Shown one piece after another: positions 62,772 through 64,000 of a stretch of 64,000 bases of DNA. Numbering within the stretch: position 1 is the stretch's first letter; every line of letters begins with the position of its first letter. Below the pieces are notes generated by a model that worked only from the letters and a program-made list of their open reading frames with translations, was not told the DNA's origin and did not search any database. The DNA is taken from assembly GCA_022393335.1 (NCBI GenBank), contig JAJEKB010001194.1, forward strand, positions 243,855-307,854, written 5' to 3'. The DNA is from Macrotrachela quadricornifera. Its lineage: Eukaryota; Rotifera; Eurotatoria; Philodinida; Philodinidae. The position numbers and the translations under genes are program-made.

Positions 62772-63131
62772 GATGGTGGAGAATAATTTATCTGAAAATA
62801 TATTTGGAAAAATAAGACAATCATTTATTCCAATTCAATATGACATTCTGACATATGTCAAGATTCTTTTTTTTATAAAGGAAGGAAAAATAATATAGCT
62901 GAAATAAGTTTTTCTTCTTGTTAATTATATAAAAAAAATTGTCAAATATATGTCTTTTAGATAAGAGTATTCATTTATATCTATATAAATATAAAACATA
63001 ATGACATCTTTGAATAATCTATAAAAACGAAAAAAAAATGATTTATAATTAATAAAATCTAAATTTTTTTAGAAAAATATGATTAGATTTTTTTAGTAAA
63101 ATCAATACTATAGTCACAATTATTCATTGTA
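62772..63131. other. Spacer
   Basis: AT-rich, with no gene seen. Confidence 0.5.
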
Positions 63132-63371
63132 TTAACACATTCGAGGCGATGTCGTCCAGCGGTGGGCGACGCTATAGTTTAACGAGAAACTGGATAGAAA
63201 AGTACGTTCTTTTTTGGAGACAGGGTAGGACAGGGCACTTTTTGTGTTCTGTGGACACCTCTGATCGGAACTTGTAGATTCGAAGTGCACTCTAGCAAAA
63301 TCATCACCCAAAGAACTCACTTCACTGAGTGAGTCAACACTATCTTTCGTACTGACATCTTTTGAGGACAT
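63132..63371 (-). CDS. Small hypothetical ORF, Ser-rich, 79 aa
   Basis: A single open frame starting MSSKDVSTKDSVDSLSEVSS and ending in TSPRMC. It is rich in Ser and charged residues and is not low complexity. Base composition is noticeably more GC-rich than any neighbouring gene. A TATA-like TATAAAAG lies about 30-40 bp upstream of the ATG on the minus strand. No domain is recognised. It may be a short gene, the first exon of something larger, or a chance ORF. Confidence 0.35.
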   Translation of the reverse strand: MSSKDVSTKDSVDSLSEVSSLGDDFARVHFESTSSDQRCPQNTKSALSYPVSKKERTFLSSFSLNYSVAHRWTTSPRMC

Positions 63372-64000
63372 GTAAAATATTCAAGAATACGGACAATTTT
63401 GATCGCTTTTATACTGATGAGTAGCAATGCGCAGAATAAACACGAACACAACAAAAGAATCTAGAAACTTCCTTTCCTTATCTCGCACGTAATGCATACT
63501 ACACATTACAAAACGAAAAAGTAACTTGACTCACTATAGAGCTGAACACGAGATTCGATTGACTATTAAATTGTACAAAAAGAAGGATAGTAAAAAATCG
63601 ATAGAGCAGAAAGAATAGGTCAGCAGGTGCATTCACTAAGAGTTTATTCTTCGTAGGAACGAATATCTTGATCAGTATCTGTACAAAACTGAATGGCCTC
63701 GAATGTGTTAAATGAAATATTTAACTAAAACGTTAAAAATACTGTTATCGAAATAATGAATAAATATTCATCCATTCTTTTTCTTATAGTTTTATCGCAT
63801 AATTTAAAAATATAATTTTATTCGTCAAATTATAGCTTACATGAATTGCTATATACAAAAGACGTAATGGTTCTATAGATTTTTATCTTGATAATCAAAT
63901 AGATTTATATTAAACTTAATAATATGATTTATATTTTGTTATTAAATAGAATTAAAAATAAAACGAGTACCTATCTGTAAATTTATGATTACTTTAATTC
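63372..64000. other. Window edge, no gene seen
   Basis: The first 300 bp are relatively GC-rich and may be promoter sequence for the small ORF. The rest is AT-rich. Confidence 0.45.

Noticed and set aside
1..64000. tRNA or rRNA genes
   Set aside because: No T-loop-like GGTTCGAATCC with a matching acceptor stem was noticed by eye, but a covariance-model scan would be needed to exclude tRNAs.

Overview
This is AT-rich nuclear DNA from an animal. Its genes are broken by many short GT-AG introns, mostly 45-70 bp, and the gene set is metazoan: a Hox gene, a neuronal-calcium-sensor-like protein, a FMRFamide/myosuppressin-type GPCR, an ankyrin/SOCS-box protein, ORP5/8, golgin-245, gephyrin and a cationic amino acid transporter. 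Compactness, base composition and intron style fit a bdelloid rotifer such as a Rotaria-like species. That assignment is inference, not something a single sequence here proves. A run of 10 Ns at 20496-20505 is an assembly gap.

Left part (1-17 kb): a mitochondrial agmatinase-like ureohydrolase (+) and a chitin-deacetylase-like membrane protein that has lost its metal-binding residues (+). Then, on the minus strand, an ORP5/8-type oxysterol-binding protein with a complete trypsin-like protease gene inside one of its introns. Next come three tandem minus-strand genes, GPKOW, a COMM-domain ORF and bystin, spaced like an operon.

Middle (17-38 kb): a golgin-245/GOLGA4-like gene (+) cut by the gap; an anterior/central Hox gene (-) whose homeobox is split by three introns and contains a 17-nt microexon; an unrecognised helical protein (-); a long gene-poor stretch with a 1.6-kb foldback element; a cytosolic Hsp70 (-) with heat-shock elements; and an EF-hand protein (-).

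Right part (38-64 kb): an ankyrin/SOCS-box protein with a lipidation-type N-terminus (+); an unrecognised coiled-coil protein (+) followed closely by gephyrin (+); an SGNH-hydrolase-domain protein (-); a peptide GPCR (-); a 5.4-kb gene-poor stretch; a cationic amino acid transporter (-); a TMEM45-like membrane protein (-); and a doubtful small ORF (-).

The genes do not form one pathway. The most interesting organisational features are the nested protease, the operon-like tandems whose downstream ORFs start at splice-acceptor-like sequences, the Hox microexon, and several foldback/MITE-like elements. Exon boundaries were read by eye from reading frame and GT-AG signals. Where exact splice positions are not given they are approximate.
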